Positions 16,914 to 26,154 are shown, numbered from the stretch's first letter. The stretch is 64,000 nucleotides of DNA from JBDWFY01 sp965275915 (GCA_965275915.1 CBDHYI010000008.1:558001-622000); one strand, 5' to 3'. A program made the numbers and translations. Notes: generated by a model from the letters alone, not told the origin.

Positions 16914-19900
16914 CTATTCGGCCGCTGTCGCATGCAGGCTGACCTGGGTCAAAAGAGCTCTCAGCGCAGCCGGTTTGACGGGCTTGTTCAGCAGCTCGAT
17001 GTTTTTCGAGCGCGCTTCTTTTCGCACCGCGGGTGTTCTGTCCGCCGTGATGAGCACCGCCGGAAGGTCCATGCCGATCTTCCAGCGCAACTGCACCACG
17101 GCATCTATGCCGTTGCCTTCATCAAGGTGATAGTCGACCAGAAGAATGTGCGGGTTCTTTCCGCTCTCCTTGACTTTTTCAAGCGCTGCTTCCGGACTCT
17201 CCGCGATCACAACATCGCAATCCCAGCCGCCGAGAAGAGTCTGCATGCCGGAGAGGATTTTCGGTTCGTTGTCAATCGCAAGAACCGTGAGACCTTCAAG
17301 CGAATGACGCATGGCCGCAAGCGGTTTGCGGACAGGTGTGGCCGGCACCGCTGCTGCCATCGGCAGCGTCACAGAGAAGTGGGTGCCGTGACCGCTCTGC
17401 GATTCAACCTGCACCTCGTGCCCCAGAACCTGGGCAATCCGCTCAACAATGGACAGGCCCAGCCCCAGTCCCTTGGCGGTCCGTATGCCCTCGTCAAGGC
17501 GCTGGAACTCGCGGAAGATAAGTTGCTGCTGCGTTTGCGGGATTCCGATGCCCGTGTCGTAAACATCGACAGACACGGACTCCCCCCGTCGGCGGCAACC
17601 CACAAGCACACGACCGCTCCCGGTATATTTCAGGGCGTTGGAAATCAGGTTTTGCAGCAGGCGCCGCAGCAGACGGCGATCGGATCGTACCGTGATCGAC
17701 GTCGGAACAATTGTAAAGTGAAGGTTTTTCTCCCGGGCAACCGCCTCAAATTCGTTTCGAAGCGGAATAAAAATGTCTTCCAAGCGAAACACACTGATCG
17801 ATGTTTGCAGCTTGCCGGTATCGAGGCGGGAAATATCCAGAACAGCGCCGATAATTTCCTCGACCGATTCAAGGGACTCTTCAACATGATGAACCAGCTG
17901 CGCATTTTCTCCGTCGCTGAACCTGTCGACCAGGCTTGAGGCATAAAGCCGGGCGGCATTGAGCGGCTGCAGAATATCGTGGCCCGCTGCTGCGAGGAAA
18001 CGGGTTTTGCCCAGGTTCGCCTCATCGGCTTCCCGCTTCGCGCGAACCAGTTCATGGTTGACGTGGGTGAGCTCCTCGGTCCGCTCCTTGACCCGTCGTT
18101 CCAACGATTCATTGGCAGCGACGACGGCATTTTCGGCCGAAACCCGTTCGGTGATGTCATCATATGTGGCAACGATGCCGCCATTGGGCATCGGGTTGAT
18201 GCGGATCTCAAGCACCGAGCCCGTGGATGCCATCGGCTCCTGAAAGGTCTTCATGCTGATCATGAATTTTTCCAGCCGATCCGCAACAATCGCATCAACC
18301 GGGCCCGGGCCGAATTCGCCCCGCTCGGCATTGAAGCGGATGATCGCATCCAGGGTGATCCCCACCTGTCCGAAATCGGCGGGCAGGTCCAGAAGCTCCC
18401 GGAATTGCCGGTTCCAGGTAATCAGTCTCAGGTCGGAGTCAAATACGCTGATACCCTGACGCACCTGATCCAGCGCGGTCTGCAGGAGGTCCCGGTTGTA
18501 CTGAATGGCGATGGAGGCATCGTCAAGCAGCTTCATGGCTCCCTTGGTGGCGGGGTCTCTTTTCTTTACCAGAAGCGTGAGAACAAGCCGTGCCGAGGAC
18601 GCACCGATAGCGCTGGCGAGCAATTGCTCGGAAAATTTCAGTGCCGTTGCATCGGCCGGTCTGTTGGGATCAAGCGCGATGCCGTGTTCGCGGCCAAAGC
18701 GGGCGAATGACCGGCCGGTCCGTTCTTTGCCCAGATAACGCGCGACTGTGCTCTGCAGATCACCAAACGTGATGGCCGTACGCCAGGGGTTGATTGTCGG
18801 TGCATGGGCAAGGCTGCTGGGAACGAAAATATTGGCCTGAACTTTTTCTATCGGCAGAGGCTGGCGGGTAAGGGACATGCCGATATAGGCGGCGACATTG
18901 ACAAAAAGACTGACGCACACGCCATGGATAAACGGATCCGTGATCGCACCGAACAATCCTTGCGGGCGCAGCTGCCAGATGCCGAAAGGGCCGTCTTCGA
19001 TCATTGTTGAGGAAATGATGCCGGACTCGGCGAAGGTCGGCAGCAGCAGCGTATAGGTCCAGGCCAGGAACCCTGCCGCCATGCCGGAGATGGCACCGCG
19101 TGCCGTGCCGCGTCGCCAGAAAAGGCCGCCGAAAAATGCCGGCGCGAATTGTGCGATGGCGGCAAAAGCCACAAGCCCGATCGAGGCAAGGGCGGCGCTG
19201 TCGCCTGCGGCACGGTAATAGGCGTAGCCCAGAAGGACCGTGAAGAAGATCGACAATCGCCTGACCCGCAGAAGGAAACGGCCCATATCGCGGGTGTCGA
19301 GCTCGTCGTGAACCCGCCGCCGCAGCAGAAACGGCATGACGATGTCGTTGGAGATCATGATCGCAAGCGCAACCGTGGCGACGATGACCATGGCTGTTGC
19401 GGCTGAAAGCCCTCCGATAAAGGCAATCAGCGAAAACAGGCCCGACCCGGCATGAAGGGGCAGGGCCAGGACGAAAATGTCGGCATTGACGGTTCCGCCG
19501 AATGTCAGCATGCCGGCAGCGGCAATCGGCACCACGAAAAGGTTGATCAGAATGAGATAGACCGGGAACAGCCAGATGGCGCGATTGACCTCCGCCTCGC
19601 TGTTGTTTTCCGTCATTGTGACGTGAAACTGGCGCGGCAGCAGGATTGCCGCACAAAAGGACAGAAGAGTGAGCACAATCCAACGACCGGTATCAGGCGG
19701 TTGCCAGATAATGTCGTGGATATCGCGATTGGCCTCGACGGTGCTGAAAAGCTGTTCCGGACCGCCGAACAAATAGAAAGTTGCAAACACGCCGACGGAG
19801 ATAAAGGCCAACAGTTTGATCACGGACTCTGCCGCAATTGCCAGCATCAGTCCCTCCTGATGCTCCGTGGCCTCAATGTGCCGGGTGCCGAACAGGACGG

Positions 19901-20429
19901 AAAAGACCGCAAGACCGACAGCGATCAGCAGTGTTATGTCCCCAAAAATCGGGGTTGGAATGATGCCGGGGTTGAGATCAAAGGGACCCAGCAGCGTTGT
20001 TACCGAAAGGGAGATCGCCTTCAGTTGAAGCGCGATGTACGGAACGGTCCCCACCAGGGCGATAACGGTGACAACCGCTGCAACACCCTGGTTCTTGCCG
20101 TAACGGGCCGCGATGAAATCCGCGATGCTGGTGATTTTTTCGCTTTTGGCCAGTCGCACCACACGACGCACGAACGGATTGAAAACCAGGAACAGAACGA
20201 TCGGACCAATGTAGATCGTCAGGAATTCAAGACCGCTTTCCGCCGCAAGGCCGACGGACCCGAAAAAAGTCCAGGACGTGCAATAGACGGCCAGGGACAG
20301 CGCATAGGTCATAGGTCGTCCGCGACCGGGCGTGATCAACCGGTTCGACCGGTCCCCCAATGCGGCGATCGCAAACAGGGCGCCGATATAGACAAACGCT
20401 ATGCCGGCTATGGCCCATCCTTGCAGCAT
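16914..20429 (-). CDS. Sodium/solute symporter-like hybrid sensor histidine kinase, CrbS-like
   Basis: A 1171-residue fusion. Residues of about 1-510 form a multi-helix SSSF (SLC5/PutP-like) transporter domain. A PAS-like segment follows (about 640-760, ISVFDSDLRLITWNRQF), then a HisKA domain with H817 (AAGHDILQPLNAARLY), an ATPase domain (NLISNALKYT, GLGLGLSIVERIA) and a C-terminal receiver with D1099 (ILLVDYHLDEGNG). CrbS-type kinases sense or import acetate-like compounds and act through a LuxR regulator; here that partner is probably the gene at 15419. ATG at 20429 has a GGGAGG ribosome site. The ligand is not deducible from sequence. Confidence 0.88.
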   Translation of the reverse strand: MLQGWAIAGIAFVYIGALFAIAALGDRSNRLITPGRGRPMTYALSLAVYCTSWTFFGSVGLAAESGLEFLTIYIGPIVLFLVFNPFVRRVVRLAKSEKITSIADFIAARYGKNQGVAAVVTVIALVGTVPYIALQLKAISLSVTTLLGPFDLNPGIIPTPIFGDITLLIAVGLAVFSVLFGTRHIEATEHQEGLMLAIAAESVIKLLAFISVGVFATFYLFGGPEQLFSTVEANRDIHDIIWQPPDTGRWIVLTLLSFCAAILLPRQFHVTMTENNSEAEVNRAIWLFPVYLILINLFVVPIAAAGMLTFGGTVNADIFVLALPLHAGSGLFSLIAFIGGLSAATAMVIVATVALAIMISNDIVMPFLLRRRVHDELDTRDMGRFLLRVRRLSIFFTVLLGYAYYRAAGDSAALASIGLVAFAAIAQFAPAFFGGLFWRRGTARGAISGMAAGFLAWTYTLLLPTFAESGIISSTMIEDGPFGIWQLRPQGLFGAITDPFIHGVCVSLFVNVAAYIGMSLTRQPLPIEKVQANIFVPSSLAHAPTINPWRTAITFGDLQSTVARYLGKERTGRSFARFGREHGIALDPNRPADATALKFSEQLLASAIGASSARLVLTLLVKKRDPATKGAMKLLDDASIAIQYNRDLLQTALDQVRQGISVFDSDLRLITWNRQFRELLDLPADFGQVGITLDAIIRFNAERGEFGPGPVDAIVADRLEKFMISMKTFQEPMASTGSVLEIRINPMPNGGIVATYDDITERVSAENAVVAANESLERRVKERTEELTHVNHELVRAKREADEANLGKTRFLAAAGHDILQPLNAARLYASSLVDRFSDGENAQLVHHVEESLESVEEIIGAVLDISRLDTGKLQTSISVFRLEDIFIPLRNEFEAVAREKNLHFTIVPTSITVRSDRRLLRRLLQNLISNALKYTGSGRVLVGCRRRGESVSVDVYDTGIGIPQTQQQLIFREFQRLDEGIRTAKGLGLGLSIVERIAQVLGHEVQVESQSGHGTHFSVTLPMAAAVPATPVRKPLAAMRHSLEGLTVLAIDNEPKILSGMQTLLGGWDCDVVIAESPEAALEKVKESGKNPHILLVDYHLDEGNGIDAVVQLRWKIGMDLPAVLITADRTPAVRKEARSKNIELLNKPVKPAALRALLTQVSLHATAAE

Positions 20430-20729
20430 GTTCCTCCCGCTTTTCCTGTCGATCGGGTCCGATCATACCCGATCGTGAATAATCCGTCCTCTTTTCAATG
20501 CCTTGGTCCCAGTCTGCACCAGAAAGCTTTGCCGAAAAAGTCGACAATAGCCTAACGCCGCCGGCGTAACCCGGTTCTTCGGGAAAAACCGGCACAAAGG
20601 TTAACGGGTCACGACAGCCCGGGATTTCCGGCAATGTACCGTCTCTGTTATAGGTGCAAACGCTGTTTCCCGCCCGACGGGGGCAGGCGAGCGGCGCCAA
20701 AACTTCTGAACAGCGGATCGGAGGGACGC
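20430..20729. other. Divergent intergenic region
   Basis: A 300-bp region between the divergent CrbS-like kinase and mscL genes. It should hold both promoters. I see a GC-rich palindrome (ACGCCGCCGGCGT near 20554-20566) and a second imperfect inverted repeat around CCGGTTCTTCGGG, but no operator of known type. Confidence 0.5.
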
Positions 20730-21158
20730 ATGCTGAAGGAATTCAAGGAATTCGCCATGAAGGGCAATATGCTCGACATGGCGGTGGGTATCGTTATCGG
20801 AGCGGCATTCACCACCATTGTATCATCCATGGTCGACGACATAATCATGCCGCCTGTCGGCTTGCTGCTCGGCGGCGTTGATTTTTCGGACTTGTTTGTC
20901 ACCTTGAAGCAGGGGACACCGGACGGTCCTTATGTCTCTGTTGACGCAGCCAAAGAGGCAGGCGCGGTCACATGGAACATAGGACTGTTTATCAATGCGG
21001 TGATCAAGTTTCTTATTGTGGCGGTTGCATTGTTTGTCATCGTCAAGGGAATCAACCGCCTGCGTCGCGAGGAAGAGGAAAAGCCGGCCAAGCCGGCCGA
21101 ACCGCCCAAGCAGGAAGTGCTTTTGACCGAGATCAGGGACCTTCTGAAAAAAGCCTGA
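20730..21158 (+). CDS. mscL: Large-conductance mechanosensitive channel
   Basis: A 142-residue MscL. It has the N-terminal MLKEFKEFAMKGNMLDMAVG amphipathic helix running into TM1 (VIGAAFTTIVSSMVDDIIMP), the periplasmic loop and TM2 (LFINAVIKFLIVAVALFVIV), then a charged C-terminal bundle ending VLLTEIRDLL. It opens under membrane tension to release solutes during osmotic downshock. The ATG at 20730 has GGAGGG upstream and fits the family start; the frame continues upstream but without conservation. Confidence 0.95.
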   Translation: MLKEFKEFAMKGNMLDMAVGIVIGAAFTTIVSSMVDDIIMPPVGLLLGGVDFSDLFVTLKQGTPDGPYVSVDAAKEAGAVTWNIGLFINAVIKFLIVAVALFVIVKGINRLRREEEEKPAKPAEPPKQEVLLTEIRDLLKKA

Positions 21159-21181
21159 CCGAATATCGTAAGAGTTTTGAG

Positions 21182-21210
21182 AGGCGGCCCTTTTTCCGCG
21201 GCCGTCTTTC
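21182..21210 (+). terminator. Putative terminator after mscL
   Basis: An inverted repeat AGGCGGCC / GGCCGTCT (one G-T wobble) with a 10-base loop, followed by TTTC, 24 bp after the mscL stop. The T-run is short, so this is a modest intrinsic terminator candidate. Confidence 0.5.
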
Positions 21211-21304
21211 AATCAATCCCGCTTATAAATGGTGCAAACAGTTTGATGAGGAGATTGCGTTTCATTGCGCTATGGTCGCCCAAACCATCCGGTCGGAGCC
21301 AATC

Positions 21305-22480
21305 GTGACATCCTCGTTTGTGAATGCGCTGCATCAGCGCGCAAAAGATGCCCCTGAAAGCGGAATTGTCGAAGTCGTCAATTACGGGCGTGAAAGAGAG
21401 GGACTGATTCCGCTCTGGGTCGGCGAGGGGGACATGCCGACACCCCGCTTCATTTGCGATGCGGCACATCGGGCGCTTATTGCCGGAGAAACATTTTATA
21501 CCTGGCAGCGCGGCATCCCCGAACTGCGTCAGGCCCTGGCTGATTATCACGACCGCCTCTACGGTCGAAAGTTTTCGCCCGAGCGGTTTTTTGTCGTCGG
21601 CTCAGGCATGCAGGCCATTCAACTGTGCATCCAGGCAATTTCGGGCCATGGCGATGAAGTTATCATACCCACTCCGGCCTGGCCGAATTTTTCGGCCGCG
21701 CTGGAGGTGTCCGGCGGAAAAGCCGTTGCAGTGCCGATGCAGTTTTCACCCGATGGCTGGTCGCTCGATTTTGACCGTATGCGGGCTGCGATTACGGGCA
21801 GAACCCGTGCGATTTTTCTCAACTCACCGTCCAATCCGACCGGTTGGGTCGCCTCCCATGATGATCTCGCCGAAGTTCTGACGATGGCGCGGGCAAGAGG
21901 ACTGTGGGTCGTTGCAGACGAGGTTTATGCGCAGTTCTACTTCCGGGCGGATGCGAACCGGGCGCCCTCGTTTTACGATGTCATGGATCCGGAAGACCGA
22001 ATTCTGTTTGTCAATACGATGTCGAAAAACTGGTCGATGACCGGGTGGCGGGTCGGTTGGATTTCAGCACCGGCCGAATTGGGCCAGGTCTTTGAAAACC
22101 TGATTCAGTATTCAACATCCGGCGTAGCGGCCTTTATGCAGCGCGGCGCCGTGGCCGCGCTCAATGAGGGCGATGCCTTTGTTCAGGAGCAGGTCGAACG
22201 GGCCCGGTTCGGGCGTCAATTGTTTCTGGATGTCTTCAGAAACCGCAATCGGGTCACAATGGCGGAGCCGGACGGTGCGTTTTACCTTTTCCTGGCTTTT
22301 GACGGAGAGGCAGAGTCTGCGAAGATCGCGAAGAAGATCGTTGACGAGGCGAATGTCGGTCTCGCACCCGGGTCGGCGTTCGGGCTCGGGGGCGAAGGCT
22401 ATCTGCGCCTCTGTTTCGCGCGTCAGCGGAGGGAACTCGAAGATGCGGCCCATCGTTTGTCTAAGTGGTTGAGTGATTGA
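21305..22480 (+). CDS. PLP-dependent aminotransferase, class I/II
   Basis: A 391-residue fold-type I aminotransferase. Hallmarks are the TYTWQRGIPELRQ-type region (FYTWQRGIPELRQAL), NSPSNPTGW, VADEVYAQFYF and the PLP lysine in TMSKNWSMTGWRVGW, with a late LRLCFARQR arginine for the carboxylate. The substrate pair is not assignable. GTG at 21305 is preferred because GGAG lies at 21295-21298; ATG at 21272 is in frame but has no ribosome site. A scar of the MITE-like family follows its stop. Confidence 0.85.
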   Translation: MTSSFVNALHQRAKDAPESGIVEVVNYGREREGLIPLWVGEGDMPTPRFICDAAHRALIAGETFYTWQRGIPELRQALADYHDRLYGRKFSPERFFVVGSGMQAIQLCIQAISGHGDEVIIPTPAWPNFSAALEVSGGKAVAVPMQFSPDGWSLDFDRMRAAITGRTRAIFLNSPSNPTGWVASHDDLAEVLTMARARGLWVVADEVYAQFYFRADANRAPSFYDVMDPEDRILFVNTMSKNWSMTGWRVGWISAPAELGQVFENLIQYSTSGVAAFMQRGAVAALNEGDAFVQEQVERARFGRQLFLDVFRNRNRVTMAEPDGAFYLFLAFDGEAESAKIAKKIVDEANVGLAPGSAFGLGGEGYLRLCFARQRRELEDAAHRLSKWLSD

Positions 22481-22488
22481 CCCGTTTT

Positions 22489-22516
22489 GGGTTTCAGGCT
22501 AGGGTCCTGAACCTAG
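22489..22516. repeat. Remnant (scar) of the MITE-like family A/B
   Basis: GGTCCTGAAC flanked on both sides by CTAG (22499-22516), preceded by GGGTTTCAGG. This is what the two ends of the element at 11347-11619 would look like if almost all internal sequence were lost. It lies 9 bp after the aminotransferase stop. Confidence 0.55.
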
Positions 22517-22663
22517 GAACAGAGCTGTAACATCAACGATGTCGGTCCGTTCCCCGGGACCACACCCTGAGATGACAGAACACACAATCTTGTCCGGCCG
22601 GTCGGTAACAGGTTGCGCGTTCGTTGATTTGATCCCGATATCACAGTCTTTTCGGACCTACGC

Positions 22664-23857
22664 ATGAAACCCGATGACGCAGAAGCGTCCACGTCTCAGC
22701 AGACAGTAACTGACCAGCCGGAAGCAACGTCCCAGGCAAGACTGGACAGTGTCCTCGACACGGCTGTCGACGGTATCATTGTCATTGACGAGAAAGCGCG
22801 CATTCTTTCCTATAACAGGGCGTGCGAAACTCTTTTCGGCTATAGTGCCCGGGACGTTCTGGGTGAAAATGTAAAGATTATCATGCCGCAGAACTACGCA
22901 TGCGAGCATGATCAATATGTGTCCAACTATGTTCGTGGCGGGCCGCCCAAAATTATCGGGATCGGGCGCGAGGTCCGCGGGCGGGCAAAGGACGGCACGG
23001 AATTTCCGGTCGAGTTGTCGGTCGGTGTTGCCGAAACGTCAGAAGGACGGCAATTTATCGGCATTATGCGCGATCTGAGACCGCGCAAAGCGGCCGAGGA
23101 ACGTGTCCAGCAGCTGCAAACCCAACTTGTGCATATGGCTCGGGTCTCCGCGATTGATGAGATGGGAGCTGCTCTCGCTCATGAACTCAACCAGCCGCTG
23201 ACCGCTGTGCTGCTGTATCTTCAGGCGATAAGAAGAAAATCCGCCGATGACGATGCCTTGGACAGCGCAACGAGCGACATTCTTGCAAAAGCGGTTCGGG
23301 AGGCGGAGCGGGCCGGACAGATCATTCAGCGGATGCGTCAGTTCGTCGAAAAACAGGCCCCGAACCGAAAGCCTGTCGATGTTTCTCCGCTGATCGAGGA
23401 AGCGATGGAACTTGTGCTGCTTGGGCGTGTGGCGCGGTCGATTGAAGTCGAGCGGTGTGTTCCTGACCCTGTACCGATGGTTGAGGCCGACCCGGTGCAG
23501 ATCCAGCAAATATTTGTCAATCTTTTGAGAAATGCGGTTGAAGCAATTGCGAAAGTAGACAAAAAGAGGCTGCGTATTGAACTGCGGCGCGCGGACAACG
23601 TCCTGCATATTGATATAAGCGACTCCGGTCCGGGGATTGCTGAGGACATAGCGGCGGACTTGTTCAATGCGTTTTCGAGCTCAAAGACGGGTGGGCTGGG
23701 ATTGGGCTTGGCCATATCAAAGAGCATTGCGCAGAGCCATGGTGGCGACCTGACGGTCGAACCGGGCGGAAACGGCACTGGCGCGGTCTTTACGGTGAGC
23801 CTGCCGATCCTCCAGCGGGACGGTGACGCCGGTTTGAAAGACGGGTCGGCCGGATAA
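22664..23857 (+). CDS. fixL: Oxygen sensor histidine kinase FixL (soluble)
   Basis: A 397-residue kinase without membrane helices. The PAS domain (about residues 25-145) keeps the FixL heme pocket: proximal histidine H82 in ACEHDQYVSNY, then IIGIGREVRGRAKDGTEFP with the distal arginine. The HisKA domain has H173 (ALAHELNQPLTAV), followed by NLLRNAVEAI, DSGPGIAED and GGLGLGLAISKS. Oxy-heme inhibits the kinase; low oxygen allows phosphate transfer to FixJ, encoded 26 bp downstream. S. meliloti FixL has N-terminal membrane helices; this one resembles soluble Bradyrhizobium or Caulobacter forms. Confidence 0.93.
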   Translation: MKPDDAEASTSQQTVTDQPEATSQARLDSVLDTAVDGIIVIDEKARILSYNRACETLFGYSARDVLGENVKIIMPQNYACEHDQYVSNYVRGGPPKIIGIGREVRGRAKDGTEFPVELSVGVAETSEGRQFIGIMRDLRPRKAAEERVQQLQTQLVHMARVSAIDEMGAALAHELNQPLTAVLLYLQAIRRKSADDDALDSATSDILAKAVREAERAGQIIQRMRQFVEKQAPNRKPVDVSPLIEEAMELVLLGRVARSIEVERCVPDPVPMVEADPVQIQQIFVNLLRNAVEAIAKVDKKRLRIELRRADNVLHIDISDSGPGIAEDIAADLFNAFSSSKTGGLGLGLAISKSIAQSHGGDLTVEPGGNGTGAVFTVSLPILQRDGDAGLKDGSAG

Positions 23858-23883
23858 GGTGCAACTGAAAGCAAGGTGACTTC

Positions 23884-24501
23884 ATGCCATCGGAAAAGAA
23901 CCTGGTTTACATCGTTGACGACGATCCTGCCGTGAGAGACGCGTTATCCCTTGTGTTGAAAATGGAAGGGTATTCCGTTTCGGAGTTCTCCTCCGGTGAG
24001 GACTTTCTCAAAACGGCGAAATCCGACATTCCGGATTGCGTTATTCTTGATGTCCACATGCCGGGACGCTCAGGCATCGATATTCTTTCGGGCCTGAAGG
24101 CGGACCATTATCCGGCACCTATCTTCATCATTTCCGGCCAGGGAGATATTCCCATGGCGGTTTCGGCTGTCAAACAGGGGGCGTTCGACTTTATCGAAAA
24201 GCCGCTTGATGCGGACTCCGTCCTGCAGCGGATTGAAGAAGCAATCAAGGCTAATCAGCGGATCCAGGCGCAAGACGGATCGGAGTGGGCGTTTCCCGGA
24301 ATTGACCTTTTGACGCCTCGGGAACGCGATGTACTGAAAGAGATTGCAGGCGGGGCGTCGAACAAGGAAGCGGGCAGGACGCTGGGCATCAGTCCCCGAA
24401 CGATTGAGGTGCATCGGGCGCGCATCATGGAAAAGCTGAATGTCAGAAATGCAGCCGAGCTTGTCCGGCTTGTCCTGACCGGCAAGTCGCCCGATGCCTG
24501 A
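23884..24501 (+). CDS. fixJ: Response regulator FixJ
   Basis: A 205-residue NarL/FixJ regulator. The receiver has VDDDPAVRD, phospho-acceptor D56 (CVILDVHMPG) and K in FIEKPLD. The LuxR-type HTH is LTPRERDVLKEIAGGASNKE and RTIEVHRARIMEKL. Phosphorylated by FixL under low oxygen, it is expected to activate fixK. It follows fixL by 26 bp and precedes the single receiver gene and fixK. Confidence 0.93.
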   Translation: MPSEKNLVYIVDDDPAVRDALSLVLKMEGYSVSEFSSGEDFLKTAKSDIPDCVILDVHMPGRSGIDILSGLKADHYPAPIFIISGQGDIPMAVSAVKQGAFDFIEKPLDADSVLQRIEEAIKANQRIQAQDGSEWAFPGIDLLTPRERDVLKEIAGGASNKEAGRTLGISPRTIEVHRARIMEKLNVRNAAELVRLVLTGKSPDA

Positions 24502-24664
24502 GTGAAGCCGGGGCGGACGCGTTATGCCCGCTTGCCGATTTGACAAAGAGGGGGTGCCTGTGTCGGGCGCGGTCTTCCTAAGTATTCTTCCCAAGATGCC
24601 TTGAGTCTCAAAAAACGCTTCCTTAAGCGCCGACAAGTAAGTCGCGTTTTCAGGATACTGTCAG

Positions 24665-25009
24665 GTGACGGTCTATATTTTAGAAGATGATCCGGGTGTA
24701 CTGGACTCACTTACTCTGCTGGTTGAACAGTTCGGGCACGATGTCTCGGCCTTTCCCGATGCGGAGACTTTCTTTCTGAAAGCGGATCCAAAGAGCAGTG
24801 ACACAGTGATTGTCGACCTGGGGTTGCCCGGTATTCCCGGCAATCGTGTGATTCGCTGGGTCAGGGGGCTCTCAAGCAATCCGCAAGTCGTGGCCATAAG
24901 CGGCCAGGCCCGCCATCAGATTGAATTTCAGCTGCGCGGCATGTCTGAAGCCGTCGTTATTCGCAAGCCTCTCAGCGAGGCTGAACTTGCGCCTCTGCTG
25001 AAAAATTAG
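24665..25009 (+). CDS. Single-domain receiver protein, FixT-like by position
   Basis: A 114-residue stand-alone receiver: acidic residues EDD at 7-9, D51 (TVIVDLGLPG), and K in VIRKPLSEAEL. In Caulobacter, FixT is a single receiver-like protein that inhibits FixL, and this gene lies between fixJ and fixK, so a feedback role is plausible. Unlike Caulobacter FixT, which binds an iron-sulfur cluster, this protein has no cysteine. The start is GTG at 24665 with a poor ribosome site. Other possible roles are a phosphate sink for FixL or a regulator of another kinase. Confidence 0.8.
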   Translation: MTVYILEDDPGVLDSLTLLVEQFGHDVSAFPDAETFFLKADPKSSDTVIVDLGLPGIPGNRVIRWVRGLSSNPQVVAISGQARHQIEFQLRGMSEAVVIRKPLSEAELAPLLKN

Positions 25010-25351
25010 CCTAAAAGCTGCTGCGTAATGTCGCAGATTCGGGTCCGGCAAGTCGGGCAGGGTTTCGGGTTCAAGTTTAAAGCATTGATATTTATCAAAT
25101 TTTTTCTTTTTTTGTGGAATGCAAGGCATCCACCCTTGCGAGTAGGTAATTTATCTTACGTAGGTCAACGAATTTTTTGGCGGCCACGATCCGGCTAGCT
25201 TTCACTCATAGGAATTTGAGGTGTCATGCGACACGCGATGCGGGTCTTAACGTCTTAAGGCTTCAGCGCAACCAAGGGCACCTCGCAGTATTGCCGTTTC
25301 GGCGGGTTGGACGGACCAAGCCGGAACTGTTGGAGCAAATAGGAGGGAAAA
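25010..25351. promoter_or_regulatory. fixK upstream control region
   Basis: A 342-bp region before fixK. It contains a perfect FNR/FixK box (25085-25098, listed separately) and, further down, CTTACGTAGGTC (25155-25166), which resembles the GTAxGTA-type core reported for FixJ sites of fixK promoters. The latter match is short and uncertain. The layout would allow FixJ activation plus FixK auto-control. Confidence 0.5.
25085..25098. promoter_or_regulatory. FixK/FNR box upstream of fixK
   Basis: TTGATATTTATCAA, an exact match to the TTGAT-N4-ATCAA consensus, 254 bp before the fixK start. In rhizobia FixK boxes near fixK or fixT give auto-regulation or negative feedback. Confidence 0.75.
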
Positions 25352-26062
25352 ATGGCCTACCTGGACCACGCGGAAGCGGGAACCCACACGATCGCCGCGA
25401 ATTTTGTGTCGGGTCATCATGTCGATGATGCCGGCATTGGCATTCTGCCGCGCGCCAAAGCAAACCGCTACGAGCCGCATGAAGTTGTTTTTCACGAAGG
25501 AGACGATGCGCGACGGGTCTGCGAACTGCTCAGCGGGACCGTGATGCTCTATAAACTCCTGCCGGACGGCCGGCGCCAGGTTGTGGAGATATTGCGGCCG
25601 GGTGATCTTTTCGGAATGCCGTCAGGCGATTTGCACGATTGCACCGCTGAAACCCTGACGGATGCGGAGGTGCGGACGATTGAACGCCGGGATATCGAAA
25701 CGTCCGCGAAGGTTCAGGCTTATGTCACAAAGTCGCTGATTGCCCAGATGGAAAACCTGCACGATCACGCGGTGCTGCTGGGACGGAAGTCGGCGCTGGA
25801 GCGGGTCACAACCTTCATCATGCAGCTTATTCCCGACAGGGGAAATGCCCTGTGCACCGGACCGGAGTCCCAACCTGACCAGAACAGGGTTACGCTGGCC
25901 ATGACGCGTCAGGAAATCGCGGACTATCTGGGGCTGACGATTGAAACCGTGAGCCGGGTGATTTCAGAGCTGAAGCGACGTGGTCTGGTCAAAGCGGAAA
26001 AACAGGACCGTTTGGTTGTCACCAACACCTGCGCCATCTGCCGCCTGACGGGAATGCACTGA
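25352..26062 (+). CDS. fixK: Crp/Fnr family regulator FixK
   Basis: A 236-residue CRP-fold activator. The N-terminal cyclic-nucleotide-like beta-roll is VVFHEGDDARRVCELLSGTV and LRPGDLFGMPSGD. The long dimerisation helix follows, then a winged HTH with TRQEIADYLGLTIETVSRVI; the E-x-x-S-R of the recognition helix reads TTGAT-N4-ATCAA boxes. The N-terminal cysteine cluster of FNR is absent, so oxygen is not sensed directly and control comes through FixLJ. ATG at 25352 follows AGGAGGG. Boxes it could bind occur before fixK, hemN and ccoN. Confidence 0.9.
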   Translation: MAYLDHAEAGTHTIAANFVSGHHVDDAGIGILPRAKANRYEPHEVVFHEGDDARRVCELLSGTVMLYKLLPDGRRQVVEILRPGDLFGMPSGDLHDCTAETLTDAEVRTIERRDIETSAKVQAYVTKSLIAQMENLHDHAVLLGRKSALERVTTFIMQLIPDRGNALCTGPESQPDQNRVTLAMTRQEIADYLGLTIETVSRVISELKRRGLVKAEKQDRLVVTNTCAICRLTGMH

Positions 26063-26092
26063 ATAGTCAGTATTTGAGAATTGAGAACAGAT

Positions 26093-26114
26093 GACGGCGC
26101 CGCTGGGCGCCGTC
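26093..26114. terminator. Bidirectional terminator between fixK and hemN
   Basis: A perfect 9-bp stem GACGGCGCC / GGCGCCGTC with loop GCTG, between the convergent fixK and hemN stops. TTTT follows at 26119-26123 on the plus strand. Confidence 0.7.
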
Positions 26115-26154
26115 AATGCGTTTTACCCGCGCAGAAACAGATTTCAGTACGCTC

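Noticed and set aside
20972..21304. N-terminal extension of the aminotransferase frame back to 20972
   Set aside because: It overlaps mscL and is not aminotransferase-like; GTG at 21305 has a good ribosome site and gives the family length.
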